A DNA stretch of 33,985 nt from an uncultured Flavobacteriaceae bacterium (GTDB lineage Bacteria; Bacteroidota; Bacteroidia; Flavobacteriales; Flavobacteriaceae), in NCBI GenBank assembly GCA_937959395.1, contig CALGLR010000034.1:1-33985 (forward strand), in the 5' to 3' direction. The notes below the pieces were generated by a model, which made no database searches, was not told the origin of the DNA, and worked only from the letters and a program-made list of their open reading frames with translations. Position numbers and translations under genes: made by a program. Shown one piece after another: positions 33,039-33,985 of the stretch. How positions within the stretch are numbered: position 1 is the stretch's first letter; each line of letters starts with the position of its first letter.

Positions 33039-33985
33039 TTATTTTTTTATTAATTGTTTAAATATTGAATCTTTAGAGCCTTCGCTCTTAATTTTAATAA
33101 AGTAAGAACCTTCATCAATTCTATTGAATTCTTTTAAGACAACATTTCGGTTTCCAGTTACTGTTTTAAATAATCTAGAAACTAGTCTACCTCTAATATC
33201 AAATAATTCAATTTGAATTTCATCACCTATATAATTTTGAGGCATTCTTATATTAAGCGTCTCATTAAAAGGGTTAGGATAAATCTTCACTTCACTTATT
33301 GTATTATCGTTAGTTCCTAAAGTAAAGTTTTCAACAGTAACAATAGCGTTACACATAGATGCTAAGCCATTATTATCTATTACAGTTAATACAACATTAT
33401 TAGTTCCAATATTAGTAAAGTCAAATGTATTAGGAGTAACTGTTAATGTTGCTATTCCACAATTATCAGTTGAACCATTATCTATGTCTGCTCCAGTTAT
33501 ACTAACCATACCAGTTATAGCATCTAATTGAACCGTAATATCCATAGAACTACATGAAGGCGCTATCGTATCATCAATAATTACATTTTGCATTTGATTA
33601 GATACGTTACCATTTCCATCATCATACGTCCAAACAATAGTTGTCGAAGCCGATATTGGAGTTGTCGTTGTTGTAGTACCTGTTACTGCACCCACACAAT
33701 TATCAGTTGCTGTTGGCGCCGTAAGTGTTGTAATGGCACACTGATCAGAAAGCACTGCTAATGTCGCTACATCTGCAACAGGAGCAGTCGAGTCATTAAT
33801 CGTCACGGTTTGATTTTGAGTTACTGTATTGCCATTTCCATCATCATAAGTCCAAACAATAGTTGTCGAAGCCGATATTGGAGTTGTCGTTGTTGTAGTA
33901 CCTGTTACTGCACCCACACAATTATCAGTTGCTGTTGGCGCCGTAAGTGTTGTAATGGCACACTGATCAGAAAGTACTGCTAATG
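33039..33985 (-). CDS. secreted HYR-repeat protein with T9SS sorting domain (5' end outside window)
   Basis: The frame is open to the right edge, so only the C-terminal ~314 residues are seen. Two copies of a 74-aa HYR-like repeat (TATDNCVGAVTG, TTIVWTYDDGNGN, a terminal N/Q-V strand) are visible, the first cut by the window edge. A diverged unit follows (STDNCGIATLTV, NNVVLTVIDNNG), then a type A T9SS C-terminal domain (VKIYPNPFNETLNI, ELFDIRGRLV, GSYFIKIKSE, FKQLIKK). The product is therefore exported to the cell surface or medium by type IX secretion, probably as an adhesin or cell-wall-associated protein. The GTG at 33917 is an internal codon, not a start. Confidence 0.9.
   Translation of the reverse strand, partial: LAVLSDQCAITTLTAPTATDNCVGAVTGTTTTTTPISASTTIVWTYDDGNGNTVTQNQTVTINDSTAPVADVATLAVLSDQCAITTLTAPTATDNCVGAVTGTTTTTTPISASTTIVWTYDDGNGNVSNQMQNVIIDDTIAPSCSSMDITVQLDAITGMVSITGADIDNGSTDNCGIATLTVTPNTFDFTNIGTNNVVLTVIDNNGLASMCNAIVTVENFTLGTNDNTISEVKIYPNPFNETLNIRMPQNYIGDEIQIELFDIRGRLVSRLFKTVTGNRNVVLKEFNRIDEGSYFIKIKSEGSKDSIFKQLIKK
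33610..33985 (-). repeat. 222-bp in-frame tandem repeats
   Basis: Units start at 33610 and 33832 (period 222 bp, 74 codons). Over the 154 bp that can be compared, only two mismatches were seen (C/A near 33626/33848 and C/T near 33762/33984). The array runs off the window edge. Confidence 0.9.

Noticed and set aside
33039-33917. Complete 292-aa protein starting at GTG 33917
   Set aside because: The frame continues without a stop to the window edge and encodes the preceding part of the same repeat, so the GTG is internal.

Overview
The window is chromosomal DNA of an AT-rich Bacteroidota, almost certainly a member of the Flavobacteriaceae. The main reasons are the TAnnTTTG -7 promoter elements and the scarcity of Shine-Dalgarno sequences. 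The lineage-typical families agree (DUF4294, DUF6048, DUF6452, DUF6252-like lipoproteins, DUF4268), as do a type IX secretion (T9SS) C-terminal sorting domain and many SCxx-type lipoproteins. The genus cannot be told from the sequence alone. No tRNA, rRNA, CRISPR array, prophage or intact insertion sequence was seen.

Layout. 1-400: the 3' remnant of an outer-membrane beta-barrel gene, preceded by paired palindromes. 513-3466 (minus): lpdA, then an operon of two MsrB methionine sulfoxide reductases (one a lipoprotein, one cytosolic) and a DinB-fold protein. 3758-12162 (plus): an M48 lipoprotein protease, a UMF1-type MFS permease, two repeat-containing lipoproteins, a PhoX-like lipoprotein paired with an imelysin-like/di-haem peroxidase fusion, and a MarC protein. 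12313-19866 (minus): a three-subunit biotin-dependent acyl-CoA carboxylase operon, a PrsW-like protease / Nudix / class V aminotransferase operon, a tandem 161-bp repeat, and an M42 aminopeptidase. 20008-21336 (plus): a DUF4294 protein and a HlyIII/PAQR protein. 21353-25850 (minus): an ECF42-type sigma factor with its DGPF/YCII partner, an XRE regulator with membrane helices, a DUF4268 protein with a heptanucleotide repeat at its 5' end, a ZIP transporter and a SAM methyltransferase. 25913-27076 (plus): an RlmL-like THUMP methyltransferase. 27081-31199 (minus): DUF6048, DUF6452, rlmD and a CmpX-like channel. 31503-32780 (plus): rocD. 33039 to the right edge (minus): the 3' part of a secreted HYR-repeat/T9SS protein.

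Most genes are ordinary housekeeping or envelope functions. Two themes stand out. First, redox and repair functions recur: E3, paired MsrBs, the di-haem peroxidase, and two rRNA methyltransferases at separate loci. Second, the intergenic DNA is rich in small palindromic repeats: a shared 22-nt element at two loci, a tandem 161-bp element, a 162-bp element with 20-bp terminal inverted repeats, and several dyads typical of flavobacterial intergenic DNA. Some lie at gene starts or ends, where they alter apparent start codons or may act as terminators. The best candidates for new biology are the PhoX-like/imelysin-peroxidase pair, the repeat-cysteine lipoprotein, the Cys-rich loop in ornithine aminotransferase, the heptamer repeat at a gene start, and the mirror-symmetric divergent promoter between two methyltransferase genes.
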